The translations under genes were made by a program, and so were the position numbers. This document shows, piece by piece, positions 9,636 through 21,299 of a DNA stretch of 64,000 nt (positions are counted from its first letter, which is position 1; every line of letters starts with the position of its first letter). Origin of the DNA: Haematobia irritans (taxonomy: Eukaryota; Arthropoda; Insecta; Diptera; Muscidae); NCBI RefSeq assembly GCF_050003625.1, contig NC_134400.1, positions 67,226,126 through 67,290,125 of the forward strand. The letters run 5' to 3'. The notes beneath the pieces were generated by a model that was not told where the DNA came from, did not search any database, and saw only the letters and a list, made by a program, of their open reading frames with translations.

Positions 9636-10494
9636 CACGCTCACAAAAAATCGCTTCTGTAACATATACTCCCAAACATATTTTGCTTCAAGCATATACA
9701 TTTTTGGCTATTGCCCAAACATTTATATGTTTAATCTCTTCCAATATATAATATGTTTGAAAGCATATTGGTCTAAACAATATATGTTTGGGTAGTCTAA
9801 GTTCCAAACATTTTGTATTTTTGCATCCAAATTCAATAATGTTGTCTTCCAAAAAACAATATGTTATTATGTGAACATATAATATGTTTGGAAGCATTTT
9901 GCACCCAAAAATATTATATGCTTAAAAAAAATTCTCCCAAACAATATTGTGCTCAAAATTTTATTTATTTATTTATATATTTACAATCATAATGAATTAT
10001 GAAAATAAACAGGTAATATAGGTGCTAACAATAGGTGTAGAAGAAATTATTCAATTGTATGATTTTTTTTATTTTAATTTTACCTTTTGCCGGACGGGGA
10101 TTCGAACAGCGGACCACACAGTTTGTAAGGATCAAAGAAGTAGCTGATCAATTGCCCAAGGAAAAATAAAATGTTAATTTTGTAATAACAAGCAACAACC
10201 ACCAACTTAATTCAATATCGCTCCCTGTTAAATAGCGCTCCAAGCTACTACACATATATGTTTATAGGCTATTTCTAAATTAATATATGTTTGCATCCAA
10301 GCATATTATATTTACAAACATTTTATGTCCCAAACATAATATGTTCTAACATATTAACATATATGTCCCAAACATGTTATGCTAGTTTATGAACATTATA
10401 TGCTTGCACTCAAAAATATTGTGTTTAAAAATTTGTGTTCCAAACATATAATGTTTATAGCCAAACATATGAAAAACAGTCTTTTTCATCCGTG
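9636..10494. mobile_element. 859-bp TA-flanked element, CAAACATAT family
   Basis: It starts CACGCTCACAAAAAATCGC and ends TTTTTCATCCGTG, with TA at 9634-9635 and 10495-10496. The left (about 9660-9950) and right (about 10250-10475) thirds are arrays of CAAACATAT, ATATGTTTG and close variants in both orientations. The centre differs and contains a tRNA-like B box (10097-10107). No transposase frame is seen. A decayed relative of the right end occurs at about 50920-51135. Confidence 0.7.
10083..10160 (-). ncRNA. tRNA-derived fragment with B box (SINE-like relic)
   Basis: On the minus strand the sequence reads GTTCGAATCCC (10107-10097), a good pol III B box, followed by CGTCCGGCA as in a tRNA 3' half and then an A-rich tail (about 10086-10040). 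The T-stem does not pair on its 5' side and no full cloverleaf or clear A box could be drawn. It is therefore more likely a SINE or tRNA-related relic captured in the middle of the 859-bp element than a working tRNA gene. Confidence 0.35.
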
Positions 10495-10496
10495 TA

Positions 10497-11849
10497 ACCA
10501 GCTGCTAATTATGCTGTGTAAATAAATAAATAAATATTCCATATTATCAACATTAGTAGTTGAACAAATACTGTCGGTTTCGAGAAGTCATAACCGAACA
10601 CAAATCGGTGGGACACTCAAAATTTCAGCGAAAACATTCCGTAATAAGATAAGTTGATTTTCATTTACAATACCTTTTTTTTAAATATTTCTGAAGAATA
10701 TATGACACATTGAATTTTCTACGAATTATAAGTACTATTAAGACACATGTCTTATAAAACCAATACAGTACTTACTAAGAGAGACCTATCGGGTACTATA
10801 AAGTTAATATAAGGTGGAATTTATTATAGTATCATATATTCATGCAACGAACAGAGTTGGAATTCTAGTTAGAAGATTTCATTGTCTAATCGGATAGCAT
10901 TTATATTAGATCATATTGTAAGTCTTTAGAATTACACAAAAGAAAATCAATTTATTTAAACTGACATAATTTATACACAGATTTGATTACATATTGATTA
11001 TTAAAACGTACTTATACCAATCTTAAGAAATGTAGGTACATTCTTTTAAGAGACACCTAGCCTGTAATGGGAAATTAAAGGAAGGTGAATTTAGTATGCC
11101 GACGAGAGGATTTGATTTATTATTCGATTTTTTATTTTGGATCTTATCGAAAGTCGTTAGAATAATACAGAAAAATTGTTTTTGTTTTTTTTTTTGGTTC
11201 ACCATTATTACATTTATACACGAATTTAGATACATAGTGACTATTGAAACATACTTATTAAATATTTATATAAGCCCTTGGTAAATATCCATACCGAGTT
11301 ATATGTCGCTATCAGTTGATAGATAATTTATAGTGGAGCCATGTCGAATTAACACATGTAAGGAGATTTACATAGTAGAAGGACATTGCTGAAGACCTAA
11401 AGAAGTTTCCCGTAATATCGAGCTCGATCTTAGGGTGAGTTTTTTTATGCTATTGTTGAAACAGTCGACAAATAATTCAGTACAAGCGATACCGTTTTCC
11501 ACTTAATCTACTCAACCGACACTGTCATAGTGCTACTGTCATAGTGCTACTGTCATAGTGCTACTGATGCTACTTAGATGCGCAACTGACATACAAAAAC
11601 CTTCCAAATACAACAACAGACGACTTGACGGATACAGTGCCTGAATTGCGACATGGAGCTGAATTGGGAGAAAAACTTTGCATGGAGAAATTACTTAAGG
11701 GATGCAGTGCCTGAATTGCGACATGGAGCTGAATTGGGAGAAAAATTTTGCATGGAGAAATGTTTAGGTTTTTGTATGTATGTTATGTATTAAAGAAGTA
11801 CGTAACAAATACATTTTACTTGTGTTTTATTAATCTAAATAATATTAAA
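10497..11849. repeat. AT-rich gene-free stretch with two small tandem repeats
   Basis: No coding region is convincing. A 14-bp unit ACTGTCATAGTGCT is present three times in a row (11521-11562). A 70-bp unit starting GATACAGTGCCTGAATTGCG is duplicated at 11631 and 11701, with few differences. An inverted pair ACATACAAAAACCT (11590) and AGGTTTTTGTATGT (11766) surrounds the duplication. Confidence 0.7.
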
Positions 11850-12102
11850 CCAATACCATTTAGGTATTATTTGGTAATACCGCACTGTTTATACACCAAT
11901 GCCTTTATGGTATAAATAATAGTACCGCTTAGGTATTATTTTCAATACCATATTGGTACTTTCATAATACCGCATAGTACTTTCATGCTTTGCGTTCCGC
12001 CTGTACCATTCGGTGTTGATATTGTGCCATACGGGGTTTGCTAACTATGAATAACGTACGGTATCGAATTGAGCCCGTGTGGTAATAATTTTTCTATGGG
12101 TG
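11850..12102 (+). mobile_element. truncated MITE ending CTATGGGTG, GGTATTA family
   Basis: The right end reads GGTAATAATTTTTCTATGGG then TG, next to TA at 12103-12104. Its complement begins CACCCATAGAAAAATTATTA. The body repeats short palindromes such as GGTATTATTTGGTAATACC. A second copy in the opposite orientation starts at 19146. No opposite terminus is visible on the left, so this copy is truncated. Confidence 0.7.
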
Positions 12103-12299
12103 TATATGTAAAGATCTTTGTCAATTTAGTAAAAATAGCACATTTTTATATCAATTGTCAATTTAATAAATTTTATAAATATTATAAATTTTATTTAATA
12201 AATTAACAAAATGTTTGTTGAATTAGAAAAAGTTAAAAGTTATAATTTTAAATGGAATTAGCAAAATAGCCTGCGGTTGAAAAGAGACTGACAACAGCT

Positions 12300-13570
12300 G
12301 TTGTCCTCTGATTAGGCATCATTCTCCAGGGTTGCCAACCGTGACAGCTCGGCCAATCCTGACGTCAAATCGCCCTCGATTTGAAACTCATCTTCCTTAT
12401 CAGAACCAGGACTCAACTCTGGTTATGTTCCACACAAAGGCTTAAGCTTATCTGAGAAATAAATAGAATTAAATTTTCGTGAGGTTACCTGAAGACCAGG
12501 GATGTCTTCAACAACGTATCGGTTATTTCCAAGAACTTTTGAGACTATGTAAGGTCCTCGGAACCTCGGCTCTAATTTTCGACTTTCTCCGGTAGCAGGA
12601 GGTTCATATTCTATCAACACTAAGTCATCTTTTTTGTAGGTTCGAGGTACGGCGCGCTTTCGGTCGAATCGATTTTTCCATTTTGCTCTCTCATTGGCGA
12701 TGTTTCGTAAAGCCTCTTGATATTTCTCATCTGATTCGTACTCGTACCTCTCCCTCTACTAAAAGATCTGCTTGTACCGCCGAAACCAGATGGTTTCGGA
12801 CCACCTCATTAACTTTGAAATTGAAGACCAGTTCATTAGGTGTAAATCCTGTCGTTGCATTCATTTTCGTGTTCATAATCCATTGGAATTCATTCAATTT
12901 CATGTCCCAATCTTTAGCGTTATCGGTCGTGGTACGAAGATAATTCACTATAATCGCATTGGCCCGTTCGACTTAGCCGTTGGCCCTCGGGGTTCCAACT
13001 GAATTTTGAATATGATGAATGTTGTTCTCGATGCAGAATTTTTCAAATAATCGTGAAGTAAACGACGTGCCATGATCAGTAACGATTTTGCAAGGAAGTT
13101 CAAAATATCCAGTCAAATCATTCAACTATTGATAACCGGATCCGTTTTCGTGCTTTAACTATCGTAAATTTGGAAAACGCGTTCGAAATTGCCAATATAT
13201 GAGTATTACCCCTTTTGGACCTTATAAACTAACCCAAATGGTCGATATGAATCAAATCTGAATCCTTCTAAAGCCTTTTCCGTTGGAAAATATCCCATGT
13301 CATCATGAAAATGTCTTACTATACGCCATCTGACTGCTTTTGGGACTACGAATCTTAACATGGACCCAACCTTACGGTACAAACGATTATTCTCGATTAC
13401 ATAATCGGCTTTTAATTGCTTCTCTTCGTCAAATTTTATTTTTCCAGTTAACACAGCCATTACGTATTTCAGTCGGTCGTCTTGCAGTTTCATAGTAAAA
13501 GCCCAATCTTCGATGTCATCAGTTACGGCAAAAACAAATCCAGCTGGTTCAATTTCGTCTGATGGTTCGT
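12300..13570 (-). pseudogene. gypsy-2 integrase remnant
   Basis: Read on the minus strand from 13570: an integrase zinc-finger region, then the first catalytic Asp in HIDHLG near 13240, the second in VTDHGTSF near 13080, and the Glu in VERANAII near 12965. A stop codon sits directly before the Val-Glu-Arg motif. Frames change near 13240 and 12730. The C-terminal domain (12620-12423) reads PRFRGPYIVSKVLGNNRYVV. It continues the RT-RNase H half at 18122-19140, from which a 4.5-kb TA-flanked element separates it. It joins in frame as RCP-NEPSD when that element and one TA are removed. Confidence 0.85.
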
Positions 13571-13589
13571 TACACACAAAAACTTATCA

Positions 13590-13830
13590 CCAAAATGTTT
13601 TCAATTAATATGTTAATTGATTCAATTAATGATTTAATCAAATCCGAATAAAAACCAATTTAAAAAATGATTGATATTTGTTACGTTTCCAATTAAAATA
13701 TTTATTGATTCAATCAGTTTGTTAATCAATTCGGAAATAATTTTCAATTACAAACGTGATTGAACATTTTTCCGTTTCCAATTACACATGTGATTGATCC
13801 AATCACCTTTGTGATTGAATTTGAATAATT
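13590..13830. repeat. left subterminal palindrome array
   Basis: It has repeated TTAATTGATTCAATTAA and degenerate TGATTGATCCAATCAC versions. It is the counterpart of the array at 17790-18080. Confidence 0.7.
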
Positions 13831-14543
13831 TTGAGCAATGGAAAGAGCGAAAAGAGAACAAGAGAATGGGTATTTATTCAACAATGTATGATGGAGAGAT
13901 CAGTTTGTGGAATTAACTCGTAACGAACGGTTAGGTTTTTGTTTTTCGCGTAAATTGAAAAACATGATTGGCGACATTTTGTATGCTGCATTTAAAATGT
14001 GTGCATAAATATTTTAAACGCAACAACAAATCACAGCAAAGGGTTGAAATAAATAAAGTGTGCAACAACAAATGGCCACGTGGTAAAGGTTTGAAAAAAA
14101 TATATGACAGAACGCATTTGGAATTACCTGTGTTTTGTTGTATTGTAAAAATGGGAAACAATATACGTTTATTGAAGGTAAGAAATTGTGAAATGTTTTC
14201 CATTGAAGCCTGTTTACATTGAACGGACTAAAATAATATATTTTTTATTCATTTCTTTTAGTGACCAATTTTATTTCGTGAAATTGACCAATAAATCCCA
14301 TCAACTCTATCATTCTATCAAATATATAAGAATATAAGAATATGTTTGCAATCAAAAGTTGGGTACCGTATTGATCTTTTAAAATTTAAATTTTTTTCAC
14401 TCCTAGTTTTCTTAAAACCAAGAGCGGTATGGGTTTGTTGGAAGATTCACCTTGAAGTTGCGAAGTAGCGTTGGCATAAGATTGCATTTACCTGCCTTTT
14501 TCAGTTTGAACCCAAGTAGAGAGCAGTATATAAACTAGAGATA

Positions 14544-15694
14544 AAGGGTGATACGGTGAAAATTTGGTCAATATAAACTTGACGTATTTCCTTCAATTTT
14601 GCATTTAAAAAAACTAACACCCCTCATTTTGAAGGTGTGTGTGTGTAAAATGTTGCTCCTATTTTGATTTTGGAGTTCACTCTTCAGTTGTCAAAATGCC
14701 GTCCAAGCAAGAAGAGCAGCGTATCAAAATTTTGCTCGCGCATCGCGAAAATTCGAGCTACTCGCACGCAAAGCTGGCAAAATCGCTAAAAGTTGCCAAA
14801 TCAACCGTTAGAAATGTAATTAAAGTGTTTGGGAAACGTTTGTCGACAGCCAGGAAGTGTGGATCACGGGGAAATCGAAAACCGGAAGCCGCTGAGACGA
14901 CAAAGAGAGTTGCGGGTAGTTTCAAGCGAAACCCTAACCTCTCTCTCCGAGATGCCGCAAATAAGCTGGGTGTATCGTCTACAACCGTGCATCGAGCCAA
15001 AAAACGAGCCGGACTATCGACTTACAAGAAGGTAGTGACTCCAAATCGCGATGATAAACAAAATACGACGGCCAAAGCGCGATCCCGGAGGCTGTACACG
15101 ATGATGCTGACGAAGTTTGACTGCGTGGTAATGGACGACGAAACCTACGTCAAAGCCGACTACAAGCAGCTTCTGGGATAGGAGTTTTATACGGCAAAAG
15201 GAAGGGGAAAGGTAGAAGATATTTTCAAGCACATAAAACTGTCAAAGATCGCAAAGAAATGTCTGGTTTGGCAAGCCATTTGGCATCTTGCCATTACGGT
15301 AAAAAGGCCATGGAGTGGTACGCCGCCAACAACGTGCAGGTGGTTCCCAAGGTGGTTCCCTCCCAACACGCCAGAGCTCCGACCAATTGAGAAATACTGG
15401 GCTATTGTCAAGCGGATCCTAAAGAAGACCAAAAAACTGCTAAGGACGAGCAGCAGTTCAAGGCAAACTGGCTTTCTGCGGCAAAGAAGGTGGACAAGGT
15501 GGCTGTACAAAATCTGATGGCAGGTGTCAAGCGTGAGGCCCGGCAATTCGGATTTGCGAAAGCCTAACTGAATATTTTTCCTGAATTTTATACTAATTGA
15601 ACTTGAAAAATAAATTTACTTTGATTTTTTAAATAAACGATTTCACCGATTTACACGCGTTTTCCCTTGACCAAATTTTGACCGTATCACCCTT
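14544..15694 (+). mobile_element. Tc1-like DNA transposon
   Basis: Terminal inverted repeats of about 28 bp begin AAGGGTGATACGGT at both ends and agree except for one G/C difference. TA is duplicated at 14542-14543 and 15695-15696. It lies within the 4.5-kb composite and so inserted after it. It carries one broken transposase gene. Confidence 0.92.
14696..15567 (+). pseudogene. Tc1-like transposase, broken
   Basis: The ATG at 14696 is preferred over the upstream in-frame start because the conserved product begins there with MPSKQEEQRIKI. Two helix-turn-helix segments follow (YSHAKLAKSLKVAKSTVRNV and LSLRDAANKLGVSSTTVHRA), then the first catalytic Asp in CVVMDDETYVKADY. A TAG at 15179-15181 replaces the codon after LLG. 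The frame goes on past it (EFYTAKGRGKV) to about 15295, where the region holding the second catalytic Asp is deleted. The third site is visible in another frame as TPELRPIEKYWAIVKRIL. A small GGTGGTTCCC duplication near 15340 also shifts the frame. The transposase would cut and paste the element at TA; this copy cannot. Confidence 0.88.
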
Positions 15695-16133
15695 TATATA
15701 AACTAACGAGCTGAATTATGTAATGGTAAAAAAGTTCTTTCTTTTGAATTTTAAAATATGAAAAATACCCGAAAATAATAAAAATATGTATTTTCCATTT
15801 ATATTTTTTTCTATTTCCAGAATTTGCAAAGTATCATCAATATAACATTGCTTTGCCATTTTTTGTCTTTGATTGATTCAAATTTTAATAGACGATTTCA
15901 ATGTGTGGAAATTTCGAAAAGGAATTGTTACTAAAATTAAATTACCGAGCTCCTTAATACACCATTTTATGCTAAAAAACTACAACTGCAAAAGAAGATA
16001 ATAAATCTGCAACCTGGAATTAAGAATTGAACTTGATATTCTATGCAGATTTATTGGAAATCTAGTGGCATCTACATATTAAAAGGAACATGCTGACATG
16101 GTTATTATGATAAGGAAAATAATGATTTATATA

Positions 16134-17569
16134 CACCCAAAAAAAAGCGCCTTCGAAACTAAAGGAAAAATTCTTCATCAATATAGTTTATCCATTTTGT
16201 TTCCATTAAGGTAAATTTTTGTGAGAAATAATAAAATTTACTCGTTTCAGTAAAAAAATCCTAAACTGTAAGCAGTTAGGAATAGTTCATTAACTAGAAT
16301 AAGGCATGGAATTTTACTAATACTGTTTTCTTCGCTGGGTATAAGAATTTACTACTGAACAAGAAAATTTTATTCACCGATAACAAAGCATTCGTAAAAA
16401 TAAACAAAATCCGAACTAAAACCAAGTTTCCTCAAAATTAGTAAAATTTCTTATAAAATGATAATTGCGACTTCCTTTATAATAGAAAGTTTTTCATACA
16501 TACGAACAACATTTGGCATAGAAAAATATTTTAGTTCATTCGTACTAAGAAGTATGCAATCCTTTCAAAACTTAAGGAAACACACTTGTTAGAATATAGG
16601 AAATTTTCCTATATTTCTATTGTTTACCTGTAATCGATACCTGTCATCGTAATCGATGTGTTTGCGCGTGGGTGTAATCAATATGTTTGCGCGTGGGCTG
16701 TTTTTTAGTTGGAATCGCGTTGTTGTGGTATACGGAGAGATTGTTAAAAAATAATATGGTAAAATAATATAATAAGTAACAAATAAAATATATAAAAGAT
16801 TTATTATTTTAAATTAGTGAGAAAAATGTTCGTTTTTTGAAAATAAATCTATCAATGTTCGTGATGGTGTATAAAGAAAGAAAACACCAGCAGAATAAAA
16901 ACCCTTTCATTTGTCTTCATTTTGGAATCTTCAATTATAAGGTAATATTCAGTGACGCTATCCTTTTGTAACAAAAATGGTTTATGATTTTTCATATTTG
17001 TAGGTATTGAAATTGTAAAAGGAGGACAAATTCGTTACGCAGCAACTTATTAAAAGTGAAAGGTACAAGAAGAAGAAAAAATGCGTTTTGCAGTTGATGA
17101 CATTACATGGAAATTGGAAATAGTGGAATAATAAACTAATATTTCAAGGCCAGTCGATGCAGTTGATTCTTAATAAATATATTCAATATATTAATAAAAC
17201 ATGTCTTTTATTGAAGATAAAATTGCTTATATAAATAAATAAAATTGTATTTAAAAACGAAGGTAAGCAGTTCTAATTATGAAGTAAAAGTTTTACCACA
17301 AATATGTAAGATTTGTCCAAATGAATGAAAAAATTTCAATAAACTCATTCCACATATGAATTCAAATCAGTTAAATTTTTTCATTCTGTAGCATAGTGGT
17401 AAATAAATATAGGAAAATTTTAACTAATATATGGAATGCATTATACCTAATTTCTACGAAAATCACATCGTTCAAAAAAATAAAAAATGTCTTTGGCGCT
17501 ATACGAAGTTCAACTTTCTTCACAGTAAGTTCATTTTAACTTAAAGAAGGGGTCACTTTTTTCTGGGTG
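16134..17569. mobile_element. 1.4-kb TA-flanked TIR element (copy 1)
   Basis: It starts CACCCAAAAAAAAGCG and ends with a sequence whose complement begins CACCCAGAAAAAAGTG; TA at 16132-16133 and 17570-17571. A second copy of the family, 56741-62426, is interrupted by the Jockey element and aligns along its length, for example TTGGAATCGCGTTGTT and CTTTGGCGCTATACGAAGTT in both. No long open frame is present. It is non-autonomous. Confidence 0.8.
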
Positions 17570-17789
17570 TAGTTTATTTTTCACCCTATAGTTGTTATTG
17601 ATAGTAATTGTATGTGTAAGTTATGTTAGAACAAAACACACAAATGACAAGAACCAAATCTATTCGTCTATTGTATAATTAAAAAAATAGTAAAATATTG
17701 AATATGTTTTATAAGAAACACATATTTTCTTTTATTTCAAATAAAACTAAATACGATTTTGGGGGCGCAATATATAAATTTTTGGATTG

Positions 17790-18080
17790 AAATTTATAGC
17801 CAATTTCAATTATTTATTTAATTAAATGAAACAAATAGTTAATTGATATTTGTCTCGAAATTAATTAAAATTTTAATTGATTCAATTAAAACTGTGATTG
17901 AATTTTTGTTAAAAATCAATCACGTTTTTAATTGATTCAATCACACAATTAATTGATTCCGTAACAAAAGTCAATTAAATTTTTAATTGAAAATCGTGTC
18001 TGTTTTCAATCAAAATGGGTGATTGATACTATCATTTTCCTGATTGAACACATTTCAATTAAAAAATGGTTGAATCCGCG
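17790..18080. repeat. right subterminal palindrome array
   Basis: It has repeated TTTTAATTGATTCAATTAA and TTTTAATTGATTCAATCAC modules at about 40-bp spacing, close to the right end of the 4.5-kb composite. Confidence 0.75.
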
Positions 18081-18121
18081 ATTTTCGTAATTGAAATCAA
18101 AAAAAAAAAAATGTGTGTGTA

Positions 18122-19140
18122 GGACATCTACCTAGAGCATCTACATGAGGCAAACGACTCCCCTGGCGATGACCGGCTTCAAAATCGAACTCTAGTAGCT
18201 TCATCCACCATCTAGCGACTCTAGTTTTCTCCTTAGCCTTAGCGATAGCCGAACAATCGGTGACTAGTTTGAACGGTTTTCCCAACAAACAGATTCAGAA
18301 ACGTTCCAATGACAACTAACGCAAGGACCTCCAATTCGTAACTGTGATAACGTTTCTCCACGGCGGCTAAAATAAAATACTGGTTTAAAATCTTTTCCAC
18401 CCAGAGACAAACAAAATTGTCTTTCTGCGATTTATGCGTAAGTTTCGTGAGTGGTTTTGATATCAACAAATAATCAGGAACAAATTTTCTGAAAAATTCG
18501 GTCAGACCAAGGAATCGTCTCACATCAGTAACATTTGTCGGTATCTTAAAATTTGTAACTGTCTTTTTCTCAATTCCGGGACGTATTCCCTCGTCATTTA
18601 TTATGTGGCCAACATAAGAAATTTAGCTTTGTGGAAAATTGCATTTATCAAGTCGGAGAGTTCAATTATATTAAGCCAACAAATTCAAAACTTTCTCTAG
18701 AACTCGTAACACATCTGCTACGGTCTTAGTTGGTATAATAACGTCATCTAAGTACGCTAAAATTTCGCCACGATCCTTCCTACAATATGGTCCATTACTT
18801 TCTGAAAACATGCCGGGGCATTAACCAATCCAAATGGCATCCGATTGTACTCATAATGGCCATCCGTTGTTACAAATGCCGTAAAATGTTTTGACTTCGT
18901 CAATTTCGATTTGATGGTATCCCATTTTTATGTCAAGCGTCGTGAATACCTTGGTTCCTGCTAATTTTGCACATTGTTCCTCCAAAATGGGCATAGGATA
19001 CGGTGTTTTCACGGTTATGCTATTCAAAAGTCGATAATCGACAAAAAGTCGGTGTTCACCATTCTTCTTGTTAACCAATACGACTAGTGACGCATATGGT
19101 GAATTCGATGGTCGTATAATTTCGAATTTCAACAGATCGC
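18122..19140 (-). pseudogene. gypsy-2 RT and RNase H remnant
   Basis: On the minus strand the frame from 19132 reads PSNSPYASLVVLVNKKNG, then FVDYRLLNSITV and [15 protein letters not shown], the proximal RT motifs with the first catalytic Asp. The YLDDVII box is readable near 18755 after a frame change. The thumb MRRFLGLTEFFRKFV starts near 18523. The RNase H end KPFKLVTDC and VDALGRCP is at 18288-18125. Frameshifts separate the pieces. The element is cut at its 5' side by the MITE at 19146 and at its 3' side by the composite at 13573-18119, beyond which integrase follows. Confidence 0.87.
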
Positions 19141-19145
19141 TTATA

Positions 19146-19395
19146 CACCCATAGAAAAATTATTACCACATGGGCTCAAATCGATACCGTACATTATTGA
19201 TAGTTAGCCAACCCCGTATGGTACAATATCAATACCGAACGGTGCAGGTGGTACGCAAAGCATGAAAGTACCATACGATATTATGAAAATACCAATATGG
19301 TATTGAAAATAATATTTAAGCGGTACAAATATTTATACCATAATGATATTGATGTATAAACAGTGCGGTATTACAAATAATACCAAAACGGTTGT
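19146..19395 (-). mobile_element. truncated MITE beginning CACCCATAG, GGTATTA family
   Basis: It starts CACCCATAGAAAAATTATTA directly after TA (19144-19145) and is the reverse complement of 11850-12102 at high similarity. No opposite terminus is visible on the right. Confidence 0.7.
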
Positions 19396-21299
19396 TTAAG
19401 TTCAAATTCGTATGATCTAAATTTATTCGTTAGATGGGGACTTAAAATATTGTAAAATGACAATTTCCCCTTCGTTAGAAAATGTACCCTAATCTCTGAA
19501 TGCAGCTCTGTGCTTTCAGCACAATTCGTTACATTTTTCTAACGAGTCGCGCCATTACCGTCTTTCGGCGTCTAAGCTTTTGTTATTATTCGTTATTGGA
19601 TTACGTCCTTGTAAGAACGATTGTGTAAAAAAGGTAAATATCAATCTTCCAAAATTCAATAAAATTACATTTTATTGAAAGAATATTGAAAAGAAAAGAA
19701 AATCCTTTGTGTTTTTATTTATTTTATTTTTCGGTGCTACGCATTCATTGGTCCTTCGAGCCGGATTCTTGCTTACAGCAATTAATAAAGGGTTTTGTTT
19801 TTTCTTTTCCAAAGGAAGCTGATCACTTCAACAAGCAACAACAAAAAAGCAGACAGTTTGCAGCCATATTGGTGGAGAATTCAAATAAAAAAATTATTTA
19901 AATAATTATTTATCAACACACAGGTGCGTGTCAGTGTTTTATTAAAATAATTGAGCAAATCGCGAGTATTTTCAAATTTAAACCGCGATCGTTTTACAAC
20001 ATTGATTCAATTATTTCGTTTTGCCGACGGCAAATTGCATTTCGATAAGCACACATTCGTACGTGCGTTTCTTTCGTTTGTTTAATTTCATTTTTCTAAA
20101 AGATATTCAAGTGAAAGAATAATCAAAATAAAAAGTGAAAAATTCAATGGTATATACTTGTGTTGTGTGGTGAATTTAAACGTTGACAAGTGCTTATTTA
20201 CTTCAAAACATTTGCAATTACGTTGCCTTTAACTTGAAGTAAATAAAACAATAACAAAATACACACAGACTCCAAAGGCTCTGTTGGTCGTATTACCATT
20301 GTAAACATACATCAATCGTCACTGCAGTCAACGTTTGAATTACATACCAACGTATGATCAGTGATACACACACGTATATACATACATATTTTTTTGAGAT
20401 GTGTTTCTTTGGTTTATTTGTTAACCCTCACGGGGCCGCGAGTCGTAAATATTTTGAAGAAAATTATAAAAATTTTTGAAATAGAGTTTTTTGGGTTTTC
20501 GTTTTGTATGACCCATTAGCGTTACGCGCAGTAAAAATTATCGTTTTGGTCACTGTGCACCCTACAGGCGGTCCGGTACGATCGTATAATTTTTATTTTA
20601 TCATATATATTACGTATATATTTTTATTTATATATTTTTTGATTATTTGCGATTTTTAAATTTTTTTTGGGAGATTACTTGGCGTGGAAGTGTAGAGGTG
20701 TATTTTACAGTCCGTGCACCCTACTTTTGGTCTTACAGACATTTTTTATAATTTCTTATAATTTTTTGAATTTTTTTTTTTGATCTTTTAGTTTTCGTGT
20801 GTGAAAGTTGATGTAGATTAGCGGCAGTAGGCATTCTTCGATACACTGAGCGTAATTTTCGTAAATTCATTCATACACTGAGAGAAATAGTTCGAATGTT
20901 TTTTTTGTAGAATTTTGATATTTTTGGAATTCGACTGGAATAATTTTCCTAATTTTTGTACACGGGGAAAATATTTTGTGATTCGGTACACTGTACGAAA
21001 ATTAATTGTTTCTCCACTGAGAGAAAAATAGTCCTTTATTTTGCAAATTGTTTGGAATTTATGATTTTAAGTTTTGAAGTGGTTGTTTTACGAACAATTG
21101 TTTGCACTTCAAGAAATTTTGTGGTAATTTCGGTGCAGTGTGATAATTTGATACATTTAAAGAAAAAATTTGTTAATTTTTTGTTTTCGCATTTCGTGCA
21201 AATTTATTGATTTTTCGGCCAGTTTTCGCTGTCGATAAGTGCGTGTTCACATACTTTACGAGTTTTTGTGAATTTTTGTGACTCTAAATTATTTTCAAT
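19396..21299. other. gene-free stretch, probable BEL leader or LTR
   Basis: No gene is recognised. Its position directly before BEL gag suggests LTR and untranslated leader, but no second LTR exists in the window for comparison. Short open frames at 19686-19901 and 20956-21210 are AT-driven and unlike known proteins. GTGCACCCTAC occurs at about 20564 and 20715. Confidence 0.4.

Larger units (their letters stand above)
13573..18119. mobile_element. 4.5-kb TA-flanked composite element inserted in gypsy-2
   Basis: Termini are CACACAAAAACTTATCACC on the left and a right end whose complement starts CACACACATTTTTTT, with TA at 13571-13572 and 18120-18121. The reconstructed empty site restores the gypsy-2 reading frame, which shows these are true insertion ends. 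Subterminal zones at about 13590-13830 and 17790-18080 are arrays of TTAATTGA and TCAATT palindromes like the 571-bp element at 8978. Inside are a Tc1-like element (14544-15694) and another TIR element (16134-17569). The remaining 2 kb (13840-14540, 15697-16133, 17572-17790) show no recognisable transposase. Confidence 0.8.

Noticed and set aside
10083..10160. Functional tRNA gene on the minus strand
   Set aside because: Only the B box and 3' half look right; the T-stem does not pair and no cloverleaf or A box could be drawn.
19686..19901. Short open frame in the BEL leader region
   Set aside because: AT-driven, no recognisable domain and no supporting signals.
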